From Shewanella sp. ANA-3 (GTDB lineage Bacteria > Pseudomonadota > Gammaproteobacteria > Enterobacterales > Shewanellaceae), in NCBI RefSeq assembly GCF_000203935.1, contig NC_008577.1, forward strand, positions 2,790,001 to 2,854,000: a stretch of DNA of 64,000 bases, read 5' to 3'. A program made the translations under genes and the position numbers. The notes below the pieces were generated by a model. It worked only from the letters and a program-made list of their open reading frames with translations. It did no database searches and was not told the DNA's origin. This document shows, piece after piece, positions 16,888-24,515 of this stretch. Numbering within the stretch: position 1 is the stretch's first letter; every line of letters begins with the position of its first letter.

Positions 16888-17898
16888 TTATGCCTTATCC
16901 ATCAGTCCGACCATACGGGCCAGCTCGGCCGCACGGTTAGCATAACCCCACTCGTTATCATACCAAGCGTAGAGTTTGACCTGAGTGCCATTGATGATCA
17001 TGGTCGACAGCGCATCGATAATGCTCGAACGGGGATCGGTTTTATAATCCACCGACACTAACGGGCGTTCCTCATAACCTAAAATGCCTTTTAATGGCCC
17101 TTCTGCGGCCTCTTTTAACAGGCGATTGACCTCAGCTTCGGTGGTTTTACGACTCACCTCAAATACACAGTCGGTTAAAGATGCATTTGCCAGAGGTACG
17201 CGCACCGCATGGCCGTTTAGCTTACCCTTGAGTTCAGGGAAAATATGGGTAATGGCCGTCGCTGAGCCCGTCGTTGTGGGGATAAGGCTTAAACCACAGG
17301 CCCGCGCGCGGCGAAGATCTTTGTGCGGTGCATCTAAAATCGTTTGAGTGTTGGTAATATCGTGAATGGTCGTCATCGAACCATGCACTATACCGAGGTT
17401 TTCGTGGATGACTTTAACAATTGGCGCCAAACAGTTAGTGGTACAAGATGCCGCCGTCACAATCGGATGAATGGCTTTATCATAGAGCTGATGATTCACT
17501 CCCATGACGATGTTTAACACGCCCTCTTCCTTAACAGGTGCCGTCACCACAACACGTTTAACGCCTTGATCTAAATAAGCTTGCAGCACGGCTTTGGTCT
17601 TCATCTTACCGGAAGCTTCAATCACCACATCGCAGGCAGACCAATCGGTTTCGGCGATGGTTTTATTGCGCGTACAGCGAATACGCTTGCCATCGATAAT
17701 GATGTCATCACCCTCACTGTTCGCCTCATGCTGCCAACGGCCATGCACAGAATCGAATGTCAGCAAATGGGCTAAGGTCGGTGCATCCCCTGCGGGATCG
17801 TTAATTTGCACAAATTCGACGTCATTCCAGCCCCAAGCGGCGCGCAGCGCTAAACGTCCCATACGGCCAAAGCCATTGATCCCAATTTTGATTGTCAT
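16888..17898 (-). CDS. Glyceraldehyde-3-phosphate dehydrogenase, arsenate-linked
   Basis: The NAD-dependent enzyme converts glyceraldehyde-3-phosphate plus arsenate to 1-arseno-3-phosphoglycerate, the ArsJ substrate. The Rossmann motif [10 protein letters not shown], the catalytic [10 protein letters not shown] with its Cys, and the C-terminal [11 protein letters not shown] are all intact. The ATG at 17898 gives a standard N terminus ([14 protein letters not shown], 336 aa) after AAGGAAACAGGT; the frame opens five codons earlier. Sequence alone does not separate arsenate-linked from glycolytic enzymes; the assignment comes from the 24-bp gap to arsJ and the arsenic context. It is probably a dedicated paralogue of the chromosomal gapA. 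Confidence 0.9.
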   Translation of the reverse strand: MTIKIGINGFGRMGRLALRAAWGWNDVEFVQINDPAGDAPTLAHLLTFDSVHGRWQHEANSEGDDIIIDGKRIRCTRNKTIAETDWSACDVVIEASGKMKTKAVLQAYLDQGVKRVVVTAPVKEEGVLNIVMGVNHQLYDKAIHPIVTAASCTTNCLAPIVKVIHENLGIVHGSMTTIHDITNTQTILDAPHKDLRRARACGLSLIPTTTGSATAITHIFPELKGKLNGHAVRVPLANASLTDCVFEVSRKTTEAEVNRLLKEAAEGPLKGILGYEERPLVSVDYKTDPRSSIIDALSTMIINGTQVKLYAWYDNEWGYANRAAELARMVGLMDKA

Positions 17899-17972
17899 AC
17901 CTGTTTCCTTCACACTCAGTTTTATCGTATCTTTTTGATATTATTGTTTAAGATGAAAGCGTCACTCTTATG

Positions 17973-18464
17973 CTAAAGCGTTAACTGGTCGATATAGCTG
18001 CGCTGATGCGCATTAGTTAAGGCGTTAGGACGAATCGATTGCACTTGGGTAATCACTTCACTCAAGGAGCCTCCCGCTAGTAACAACAGAATTGCCGCCA
18101 TTAATCCCGTGCGCCCTGAACCACCACGGCAATGAATCGCAATCGTCGCTTTGTTTTGCATCAAGGCAAGTAGCTCTGCCCTGTGCTTTGCAAAGGCTAA
18201 CTCAAACTCCTCTGCGGGCGACGCATCGTCTTCTATAGGTAAATGCAGCCAACGGATCCCCGTTTCACGGCAAATATCAGGTAATGAGGTGGCGCCAAAG
18301 GTGTGCAATTCACCAAGCGGCATCAGGGTGATGATAACTTCAGTCCCCGCAGCTTTAAGTGTCGCCACCGCCTCTGCTACAGGGGCAGATTTAGTCCCAG
18401 GACAAGGGGTGAAAATTAAGCGAGTACCACTGTCTAAAGACAAAATATCAAATGGATGTGACAT
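17973..18464 (-). CDS. Dual-specificity-type phosphatase (CDKN3-like)
   Basis: This 163-residue protein has the tyrosine/dual-specificity phosphatase loop IHCRGGSGRTG (HC-x5-R) and a candidate general acid in the region near LPIEDDASP. It resembles the small CDKN3-like bacterial phosphatases that recur in arsenic operons. The substrate is unknown; a role in turnover of a phosphorylated or arsenylated metabolite is conceivable because it sits directly upstream of GAPDH and ArsJ. It starts 6 bp after the mini-thioredoxin gene, so it belongs to the same transcript. It is not a LMW-PTP-type ArsC, which has its C-x5-R at the N terminus. Confidence 0.75.
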   Translation of the reverse strand: MSHPFDILSLDSGTRLIFTPCPGTKSAPVAEAVATLKAAGTEVIITLMPLGELHTFGATSLPDICRETGIRWLHLPIEDDASPAEEFELAFAKHRAELLALMQNKATIAIHCRGGSGRTGLMAAILLLLAGGSLSEVITQVQSIRPNALTNAHQRSYIDQLTL

Positions 18465-18470
18465 TAAGTG

Positions 18471-18707
18471 TTACCCCACTAACCAGGATTCAATCATGTC
18501 TCTATGGGGAATTGAGCCCCAATGCACGAGCTTCTCATCGATCACTACGGCGGATGTACTCATCACCTTATAACCCATAATGACTTCGGGATTAGTTTCC
18601 TTCACCAGGGCAATACTGATTCCCTTCTCATTGGCAATGGCGGTAATGATCTCGGCGGTTTTAGTGCATTTAGTGCAACCACTACCTAATACTTTGATGT
18701 TTAACAT
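18471..18707 (-). CDS. Mini-thioredoxin (TM0996/MTH895-type redox protein)
   Basis: A 78-residue thioredoxin-fold protein with the active-site motif GSGCTKCTKT at residues 8-17 and the cis-Pro region replaced by STSAVVID. It is like the small CxxC proteins that accompany DUF318 permeases. It lies 10 bp after arsP and 6 bp before the phosphatase gene, with a GAGGA ribosome site. It could keep the permease cysteines or an arsenical substrate reduced; that is inference. ArsE at 37860-38102 is a clear paralogue. Confidence 0.8.
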   Translation of the reverse strand: MLNIKVLGSGCTKCTKTAEIITAIANEKGISIALVKETNPEVIMGYKVMSTSAVVIDEKLVHWGSIPHRDMIESWLVG

Positions 18708-18717
18708 TTTATAATCC

Positions 18718-19716
18718 TCACAGCATGGGACTGATAGCGTTAAATATCCACCCTATCAGGGTGAATGCAATCAATAAAATGGCAAAAACAATGGCCAGTA
18801 AACGCCATTGCATCACCTGTTTTAGTAAAATAAATTCAGGGAAACTCGCGGCTACTGTAGCCATACAAAATGCCAATGTCGTGCCTATGGGAAGACCATT
18901 AGTAATAAGGCTTTCCATGATAGGAATGACACCTGTCGCATTGGAATATAGGGGAATACCAATCAATACCGCGGCAGGAACCGACCACCACTGACCATCG
19001 CCAAGGTGGGCTTCAATCCAACCATCGGGGACAAAACCATGGAGCGCGGCGCCAAGCCCGACCCCAATAATGACCCATTTCCACACCCGACCAAAAATCT
19101 CTAGGGTCTCGCCTTTTGCAAACTCATGTCGCTCGGTGAAGGTCATGGATGTTGATGTCATATCCTCGCTATTATCTTGACTCGCCTGCGCCTGACCTTG
19201 TTCAAGCGCTTTTGCCGCAAAGGACTGCAGCCAACGTTCGGCGCGGATCGTGTCTAAAAAGGCGCCCGCGAGTATCCCCACCGACATACCGACCAACACG
19301 TATATCACTGTGAACTTCCAGCCCAACAGACTTACCAGCAGCAGAACGGCCACTTCATTAATTAACGGTGACGTGATCAAAAACGCCATAGTGATCCCCA
19401 CAGGGATCCCCGCGGAGGTAAAACCTAAAAATACCGGAATGCTCGAACATGAGCAGAATGGGGTCACAGCGCCGAAGCCCGAGCCCATAAAATACCCAAT
19501 AAAGCGATTTTTACCCGCTAAGTAATCCCGCACCCGCTCAACATTGAGCGATGCCCGCACCAAGGCGATGGCATAAATCATCAGCAACAGGAGTGCAAAA
19601 ATCTTAGTGGTATCTTCAATAAAAAAATGTACCGCATCTGCAAGCTTAGTATTGGGATCTAGGCCCATCACCCCAAAGGTTAACCAGCTCGCTAAATCGG
19701 AAAATAGTTGCAGCAT
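18718..19716 (-). CDS. arsP: ArsP-type organoarsenical permease (DUF318 family)
   Basis: This is an inner-membrane permease of about 332 aa with two bundles of hydrophobic segments separated by a charged cytoplasmic loop (residues about 140-180). The DUF318/PF03773 signature TPFCSCSSIPVFLGFTSAGIP is intact, followed by FLITSPLINE, with the mirrored second half PLYSNATGVIPIMESL. Family members export trivalent organoarsenicals. The ATG at 19716 (MLQLFSDLASWL) follows AAGGAAG; the frame opens 13 codons earlier. It stands between arsC and the mini-thioredoxin gene in the arsenic operon. Confidence 0.82.
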   Translation of the reverse strand: MLQLFSDLASWLTFGVMGLDPNTKLADAVHFFIEDTTKIFALLLLMIYAIALVRASLNVERVRDYLAGKNRFIGYFMGSGFGAVTPFCSCSSIPVFLGFTSAGIPVGITMAFLITSPLINEVAVLLLVSLLGWKFTVIYVLVGMSVGILAGAFLDTIRAERWLQSFAAKALEQGQAQASQDNSEDMTSTSMTFTERHEFAKGETLEIFGRVWKWVIIGVGLGAALHGFVPDGWIEAHLGDGQWWSVPAAVLIGIPLYSNATGVIPIMESLITNGLPIGTTLAFCMATVAASFPEFILLKQVMQWRLLAIVFAILLIAFTLIGWIFNAISPML

Positions 19717-19812
19717 AATCAGACTTCCTTGAGCAATATCGAAACAGCACAGCAAAAGATATAGGTTGTACTATGGATTGAATTACCATCCACTTAAGCC
19801 TCTGTGCATTTT

Positions 19813-20319
19813 TTACGTAAGTGGAAACTGACTCGCAATGGATTGTAAAGAAACCTTCTGTGCATCAATACCAGCCGAAAGCGGCAAGGAGATTAATGCT
19901 GTTATACGTTTTTCAAGAGTGCCAATGACACTGGAAAACTGTGCATCCATATCGGCGGGATCTGTTGATGTTGGATCCGGTAACCCCCAATGCAACTTGA
20001 GTGTGTGGCCTAACCATAGAGGGCAGGTTTCTCCCGCGGCACTATCACACACAGTAATCACCAGATCGGGCGTAAAATCAGCCATCACATCCCAGTTTTT
20101 ACTGCTGAGGCCCTCGGTACTATAGCCTCTATGAGCTAATTGCAATAAAGTTTGTGGATGAACCACTCCCGCAGGAGCACTGCCTGCACTCGCAAACTGC
20201 CATTTAGCAGAGGTCACATCCTCCAACTTAATCAGAAGATCTCGGCCGATGGCTTCCGCAAGGATGCTACGACAGGCATTGTGGGTACATAGAAAGAGCA
20301 CTTTTATAGCTGGTGCCAT
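19813..20319 (-). CDS. arsC: Arsenate reductase, LMW-phosphatase (thioredoxin-coupled) type
   Basis: Cytoplasmic reduction of As(V) to As(III). The N-terminal P-loop FLCTHNACRS (C-x5-R) and the downstream redox pair in VCDSAAGETCP (Cys-x6-Cys) match the three-cysteine relay of thioredoxin-linked ArsC. The C-terminal 30 residues are an extension beyond the usual length of about 135. It is the first gene behind the perfect ArsR box at 20338-20359 and leads the arsC-arsP-mini-thioredoxin-phosphatase-GAPDH-arsJ string. Confidence 0.87.
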   Translation of the reverse strand: MAPAIKVLFLCTHNACRSILAEAIGRDLLIKLEDVTSAKWQFASAGSAPAGVVHPQTLLQLAHRGYSTEGLSSKNWDVMADFTPDLVITVCDSAAGETCPLWLGHTLKLHWGLPDPTSTDPADMDAQFSSVIGTLEKRITALISLPLSAGIDAQKVSLQSIASQFPLT

Positions 20320-20337
20320 ATCAACCTCTGGCGACTT

Positions 20338-20359
20338 AATATATGAAATTTCATATATT
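20338..20359. promoter_or_regulatory. Perfect ArsR-type operator
   Basis: A 22-bp perfect palindrome (AATATATGAAA and its mirror TTTCATATATT), 18 bp upstream of the arsC start at 20319 and between it and arsR. Near-identical boxes precede arsD (28055-28084) and the second arsC (21186-21205). Its position would block the leader of the arsC-to-arsJ operon. Confidence 0.7.
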
Positions 20360-20397
20360 TTGGATTAAATTTTTTATTTATTTGCTACGGACAATCT

Positions 20398-20745
20398 TTA
20401 GCAACAGGCTCTAGCGCGCTCGGGGCGACCGCCCATCTTGCATAGATTTCGCATATTTTCTTCTAGAAATACCGGATTGTGGCTGGTAACCTCACTCAAA
20501 ACTAACTTACTCCATTCGGGTAAGTCATTACTGATACTATAGAAAATCCATTGCCCCTGGCGGCGATCGACTAACAATCCGCATTTACGTAATTGGGCTA
20601 GATGCCGTGAAATCTTGGGTTGAATTTCCTGCAACGCTTCGGTCAACTCACAGACGCAAAGCTCACCCTCGTGCTGAATAAGCATCAAACAACGCAGGCG
20701 CGTTTCGTCGGCTAAACATTTAAAAAATTGCGTAGGATTAATCAT
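20398..20745 (-). CDS. arsR: ArsR repressor with CVC arsenite site
   Basis: A winged-helix repressor of 115 aa that leaves DNA on binding As(III). The metalloid site ELCVCEL is intact, as in the E. coli R773-type family. The recognition helix lies in IQPKISRHLAQLRKCGLL and the wing in VDRRQGQWIFYSI. The C terminus ends in Cys-Cys (RARACC). The ATG at 20745 (MINPTQFFKCL) is preferred; it overlaps the end of the upstream arsC by 8 bp, so the two are co-translated. It is the best candidate to bind the ATATATGAAA/TTTCATATAT boxes. Confidence 0.9.
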   Translation of the reverse strand: MINPTQFFKCLADETRLRCLMLIQHEGELCVCELTEALQEIQPKISRHLAQLRKCGLLVDRRQGQWIFYSISNDLPEWSKLVLSEVTSHNPVFLEENMRNLCKMGGRPERARACC

Positions 20746-21154
20746 TAAGATCCTTAGACTGAACGAGTACAAACATTTTTATTCTTTCGTTGAGTTCTCT
20801 AAAAGTTTGTTCAAACCCACGAGTGCCCGATTCTATTCTGGGATCGGGATAATCCCAAGCAATAATCTTATCTGCTAAGGGAAAACTCTGGCATTCTTGC
20901 GTGGATTTTTCACAGAGGCTGATCACAAAATCAAAGGATTGCCCACTGAATTCATTGACAGATTTAGAACGTAATTCGCTCGTGTCTAGATTATTTTTCT
21001 GCAAAACATATAAGGTTCGTTCGTCTATCGGCTCTGGCTCAGTCCCCGCGCTAAATACCTCAAACAGATCTTGTGCTTGATGTTTTAACAAGGCTTCAGC
21101 GAGTTGCGAACGTGCCGAATTTCCAACACAGAGAAAAAGTATGCGTTTTTTCAT
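20738..21154 (-). CDS. arsC: Second arsenate reductase, LMW-phosphatase type
   Basis: A 138-residue ArsC with the P-loop LFLCVGNSARSQLAE (C-x5-R) and the Cys-x6-Cys relay in SLCEKSTQECQSFP, followed by DYPDPR with the general-acid Asp. The length is typical of the thioredoxin-linked enzyme. It is divergent in sequence from the 168-aa ArsC one gene downstream, so the two are not a recent duplication. It stands first behind the operator at 21186-21205 and overlaps the arsR start by 8 bp. Confidence 0.87.
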   Translation of the reverse strand: MKKRILFLCVGNSARSQLAEALLKHQAQDLFEVFSAGTEPEPIDERTLYVLQKNNLDTSELRSKSVNEFSGQSFDFVISLCEKSTQECQSFPLADKIIAWDYPDPRIESGTRGFEQTFRELNERIKMFVLVQSKDLND

Positions 21155-21185
21155 AGGAATGAGTCCTTATAAAGATACCGACACT

Positions 21186-21205
21186 ATATACGAATTATCG
21201 TATAT
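21186..21205. promoter_or_regulatory. ArsR-type operator variant
   Basis: ATATACGAAT/TATCGTATAT, symmetric in the outer 8 of 10 positions of each arm. It differs from the box at 20338-20359 by a symmetric T-to-C change in each arm (ATATACGA instead of ATATATGA), as expected for the same or a closely related repressor. It lies 31 bp upstream of arsC (start 21154). Confidence 0.6.
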
Positions 21206-21249
21206 GTAAATATCCATATCAAAGGATTTATCATCCCCTAACAAACGTC

Positions 21250-21537
21250 TCATTGTTCACTACAACATTGATCCTGTAAAAAATGCACCAGTCCCTGTAA
21301 TAATTCATAGTCAGGCACACAATATAACACCCTGCCCTCACGCCGCTGGGAGATAATGCCGGCCGACATTAAGGCGCTAATATGGTGTGAGAGTGTTGAA
21401 CCTGGGATCTGTAATGCTTCCTGTAATTGCCCCACGGCAACGCCCCCATAACCGCCTTTTACCAATATTCTGAACAGGGCAAGACGAGTGGGATGCCCTA
21501 GCTCCTTCAATACTTTAGCTGCATTTTCTGTATTCAT
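21250..21537 (-). CDS. ArsR-family regulator without the CVC site
   Basis: A 95-residue winged-helix protein with the recognition region IPGSTLSHHISALMSAGII. The usual ELCVCEL arsenite site is replaced by GGYGGVAVGQLQEAL, so ligand binding must use other residues; a Cys pair near the C terminus (QDQCCSEQ) is a candidate. It is divergent from the Cys-rich permease at 21782 and may control it. It may instead be an ArsR subtype with a C-terminal thiol sensor site. Which operator it binds cannot be told. Confidence 0.8.
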   Translation of the reverse strand: MNTENAAKVLKELGHPTRLALFRILVKGGYGGVAVGQLQEALQIPGSTLSHHISALMSAGIISQRREGRVLYCVPDYELLQGLVHFLQDQCCSEQ

Positions 21538-21781
21538 ATCGGTACTGTGATTTCAGAGTCATTTGTTAAGTTATTCGATAATACCAGAAATATCTATTCA
21601 CGAGCGACGTCAAAATGAAGGGCAAACAGCCTAGGGAAGAACTTAGCCTACAGGGCTTACTGAGGATCACGTTTAGTCCCATTCTAAATATTTCTACATT
21701 TCCAGAAATTAAGAGTTGAAATAACTCCACTCAACAACTATTATTCCGGAATATTCGAAATGAACTTAAAAGAGATAAAAA
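21538..21781. promoter_or_regulatory. Divergent promoter region, arsR-like gene and Cys-rich permease
   Basis: This 244-bp intergenic region lacks the ATATAyGA box seen elsewhere. It contains CCAGAAAT twice (21590-21597 and 21702-21709, approximately) and a TTCCGGAA palindrome near 21744. These are candidate sites for the adjacent non-CVC ArsR-type regulator, a different specificity from the other boxes. Confidence 0.3.
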
Positions 21782-22858
21782 ATGACTCCCGAAACTATCA
21801 CTATACTGAAAGAAACGGTCAATATGTTCGTCTTTCTTGCATTTGAGCTAACCTTGTTATTTCTTGCCATAAGCTACCTCGTCGGTATGCTGCAAGAATT
21901 CATCACGCCGCAAAAAGTGCAATCCATATTAAGTTCCCGCCATGGTCGAGGCTATATAGTGGCCGCCTTGCTCGGGTCTATCACTCCCTTTTGCTCCTGC
22001 TCCACTATCCCATTCTTAAAAGGTTTACTCAGGGCCCGTGCGGGATTTGGCCCTATGATGGTATTCCTATTTGCCAGCCCATTACTTAATCCGGTGATTA
22101 TCGGGCTTTTTGTGGTCACCTTTGGGTTTAAGGTCGCGCTATTTTATTTTACGGTCGCTCTGGGTGTCTCTGTAATAGCAGGTTACTTGCTGGAAAAACT
22201 CGGATTTGAACAATATGTGCGTCAAGAGGCCTATGCTCAGGCAGATACAGCCACTGCTGCTTCATGTTGCGATACTAAACCGTCACCGACCGCGAGTAGC
22301 GGTTGCGAAGTAACCCCCGCACCCGTTGTCAGCGCATGTTGTGATAGTAAAACCGCCCCCGCGGTGACCTTGTGTTGCGTTACTCAAGCTGAGCCTATTG
22401 CAACTTCGTGTTGCCCTTCCCAAACCGTGCCGCAAAACAAACCTCAGAGCCGCTGGGTAAAGGTTTGGCGCGCCACTTGGAAGGACTTCAAACAAGTGCT
22501 GCCCTATCTGTTTATCGGTGTGCTATTGGGTTCAATGATCTACGGATTTATGCCAACGGAGTTAATCGTTCAGTATGCTGGAGAAGCCACATGGTATGCG
22601 ATCCCCATTGCCGCATTAATTGGGATCCCACTCTATATTCGCGCCGAAGCGGTTATCCCACTCAGCGCCGCGTTAATCCAAAAAGGCATGGCGATGGGCT
22701 CAGTAATGGCGTTGATCATAGGGAGCGCCGGAGCAAGTTTGACCGAAGTCATATTACTTAAAGCCATTTTTAAAGGTCAGATGATTGCCGCATTTCTCAG
22801 CGTTATTTTAGGCATGGCTGTGGGTGCAGGGTTTCTGTATAGCTATCTATTTAGCTAA
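21782..22858 (+). CDS. ArsP-like DUF318 permease with cysteine-pair repeat loop
   Basis: A 358-residue inner-membrane permease of the same family as arsP at 18718. The first half has SITPFCSCSTIPFLKGLLRA (residues about 67-86) and FASPLLNPVI; the second half has LIGIPLYIRAEAVIPLSAAL. The loop between the halves (residues about 160-216) contains five units of roughly 12 residues, four with Cys-Cys (162-163, 186-187, 198-199, 210-211) and one with a single Cys (175), separated by Pro/Thr/Ala/Lys linkers. Nine cysteines in a probably cytoplasmic loop point to metalloid or metal capture. It is cotranscribed with, and 129 bp upstream of, the glutathione synthetase gene. Confidence 0.8.
   Translation: MTPETITILKETVNMFVFLAFELTLLFLAISYLVGMLQEFITPQKVQSILSSRHGRGYIVAALLGSITPFCSCSTIPFLKGLLRARAGFGPMMVFLFASPLLNPVIIGLFVVTFGFKVALFYFTVALGVSVIAGYLLEKLGFEQYVRQEAYAQADTATAASCCDTKPSPTASSGCEVTPAPVVSACCDSKTAPAVTLCCVTQAEPIATSCCPSQTVPQNKPQSRWVKVWRATWKDFKQVLPYLFIGVLLGSMIYGFMPTELIVQYAGEATWYAIPIAALIGIPLYIRAEAVIPLSAALIQKGMAMGSVMALIIGSAGASLTEVILLKAIFKGQMIAAFLSVILGMAVGAGFLYSYLFS
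22262..22430 (+). repeat. 36-nt coding tandem repeat for Cys-Cys units
   Basis: Within the permease gene, TG(T/C)TG(T/C) cysteine-pair codons recur at about 36-nt spacing (five units). Surrounding codons for Asp/Thr/Lys or Gln and Pro/Ala are partly conserved, consistent with in-frame tandem duplication followed by drift. Confidence 0.55.
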
Positions 22859-22987
22859 TGCACAAAATAGTGATCTAGTTCGATGTGGCACTCACTGTAT
22901 GCCCTTAAAGTGAGTGCCTTAGGGCTACCCCCTACAAATGCAAAGACAGGTATTGCCAATAGACGCTGTCAGTTTAAGAGAATCAAC

Positions 22988-24445
22988 ATGAATTTAACTG
23001 TGCCACTAACAGCCAAAGATGATGCCATAGAATGGGCGCTAACCCATGGGATGGCCTTTAAAGAAACTGCGTATTCCGCCCGCCACGCCCCATTTACCCT
23101 AACGCCCAGTTTAATCAGTAAAGCACACTATCAATATCTCAAAGGTGCGGTGGAACCACTGGGTAAACTTATCCATTATGTGTCTGAAGCACATGCTTTT
23201 TTAGTTGATGCTATTCAACCTATTACAGCAAGCGATCCCTTCTTTGCCGCGCTATTGAAAGCGCATCAACAGCTGCATGGCTCTGCACATAGCTCTACAA
23301 ATAGCTCTGGCACCCCAGCCCCAAGAATGCCACTGCTTATTATGCGTAGCGACTTTATGGACGATCGGGACTTAGGACCCAAACTGGTGGAGTTTAATGG
23401 CATAGCGGCTGGCATGGGCCCCTTTGGGCAGCGGGCCCATCAACTTCATCGCTATTTACAGCAGCAATGGTCTATACAACCTAAGGGGGAACTGGTTGAA
23501 AATCATGCTATTGAACAATTATCCGTCGGCATAGCAACAGCAACCTTTAAGATAAAACAGGAATTTGAAGATTCAGGACCGGCAAGATTTTTGATGCTAG
23601 TGCAAGAAAATGAAGACAATGTGTTTGATCAGCATTTGCTCGAACTCGCGCTGCAGCAAAAAGGAATACAAACCCTGCGCAGAACCTTGAGTGAACTGCA
23701 AGGGCAACTCACCACCGGCGCGCAGCAAAGGCTAATACTCGAAGGCGTGGGGACAATTGATACCGTCTATCTGCGTACAGGTTATCAATTTGCAGATTAT
23801 GCAACCATCGACATCAATGGCAACAGGGATTACCAAGCCCTGATGGAGATCCGGGTGTTGCTTGAACAACATCGCATCGCCCTCAATGCGACCTTAGGCC
23901 AGCAGTTGGCAACCAGTAAACGAATGCAAATGCTGCTCTCGACTATGGATGAACAGGCCTTAACTCAGTTTGGATTAACTCAGCCAGAAGCCAGCATGGT
24001 CAAGTCACTCCTCGGTGAAATGCGCCCTGTCACCGCACAGAGCCCCCAGTTAATTGCCGAGTCCCCAATAGAGACTTGGGTCTTAAAAAATCAAGGGGAA
24101 GGCGGCGGTCATTGTATTTTTGGCGCCGATATTCTCCCCAAATTAGCCGAGCTTGAGCCCGCACAATACCCAGTATGGTCCTTAATGCGTCGCTTACACC
24201 CAAGGCCGAGAGCAACCCAGGCTTTAGTGGTACGCAACGGCGAAATACACATCATCGATGACTTGATCCCTGAAATTGGCATGTTCAGCGTCCACTGTGA
24301 TGGCATAGCCGCCGTCAATGATAAAACCCATGCCGAGAGTCCCAGCTATGCGGGGTATTTAATTCGCAGCAAATCCGCCAAAGTCACAGAGGGCGGTGTT
24401 CACAGCGGCCAAGGGGTATTAGATTCGCTGATGTTTAGTGATTGA
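22988..24445 (+). CDS. Eukaryotic-type glutathione synthetase
   Basis: ATP-dependent joining of gamma-Glu-Cys and Gly, or production of a related thiol peptide. The 485-residue sequence follows the eukaryotic GSS plan, not bacterial GshB. RSDFMDD...LVEFNGIAAGMG corresponds to the substrate-binding RSDYM...EINTIA segment; VLKNQGEGGGHCIFG to the Gly-rich triad lid; IPEIGMFSVH and the C-terminal GYLIRSK...EGGVHSGQGVLD to the A-loop region. The start at the ATG at 22988 follows AAGAGA; an open frame upstream has no coding character. It lies between an ArsP-like permease and arrB, so thiol supply for arsenic handling is likely. The exact product is unproven. Confidence 0.8.
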   Translation: MNLTVPLTAKDDAIEWALTHGMAFKETAYSARHAPFTLTPSLISKAHYQYLKGAVEPLGKLIHYVSEAHAFLVDAIQPITASDPFFAALLKAHQQLHGSAHSSTNSSGTPAPRMPLLIMRSDFMDDRDLGPKLVEFNGIAAGMGPFGQRAHQLHRYLQQQWSIQPKGELVENHAIEQLSVGIATATFKIKQEFEDSGPARFLMLVQENEDNVFDQHLLELALQQKGIQTLRRTLSELQGQLTTGAQQRLILEGVGTIDTVYLRTGYQFADYATIDINGNRDYQALMEIRVLLEQHRIALNATLGQQLATSKRMQMLLSTMDEQALTQFGLTQPEASMVKSLLGEMRPVTAQSPQLIAESPIETWVLKNQGEGGGHCIFGADILPKLAELEPAQYPVWSLMRRLHPRPRATQALVVRNGEIHIIDDLIPEIGMFSVHCDGIAAVNDKTHAESPSYAGYLIRSKSAKVTEGGVHSGQGVLDSLMFSD

Positions 24446-24464
24446 TAGGGCGCGTATAAAGTAA

Positions 24465-24492
24465 AAAGCCACAGAATCTCATCTGTGGCTTT
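24465..24492. terminator. Bidirectional terminator between GSS gene and arrB
   Basis: An 11-bp stem (AAAGCCACAGA / TCTGTGGCTTT) with a 6-base loop lies between convergent genes, A-rich on the left and T-rich on the right, so it can stop both the permease/GSS and the arrAB transcripts. Confidence 0.8.
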
Positions 24493-24515
24493 CACTAACA
24501 AATTAACCTCTATGA

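Noticed and set aside
22883..22987. N-terminal extension of the glutathione synthetase
   Set aside because: The 35 upstream codons have no family similarity; an AAGAGA ribosome site precedes the ATG at 22988.
22988..24445. Bacterial GshB-type glutathione synthetase or glutathionylspermidine synthase
   Set aside because: Motif order and the C-terminal RSK...EGGV segment follow eukaryotic GSS; no amidase domain is present.
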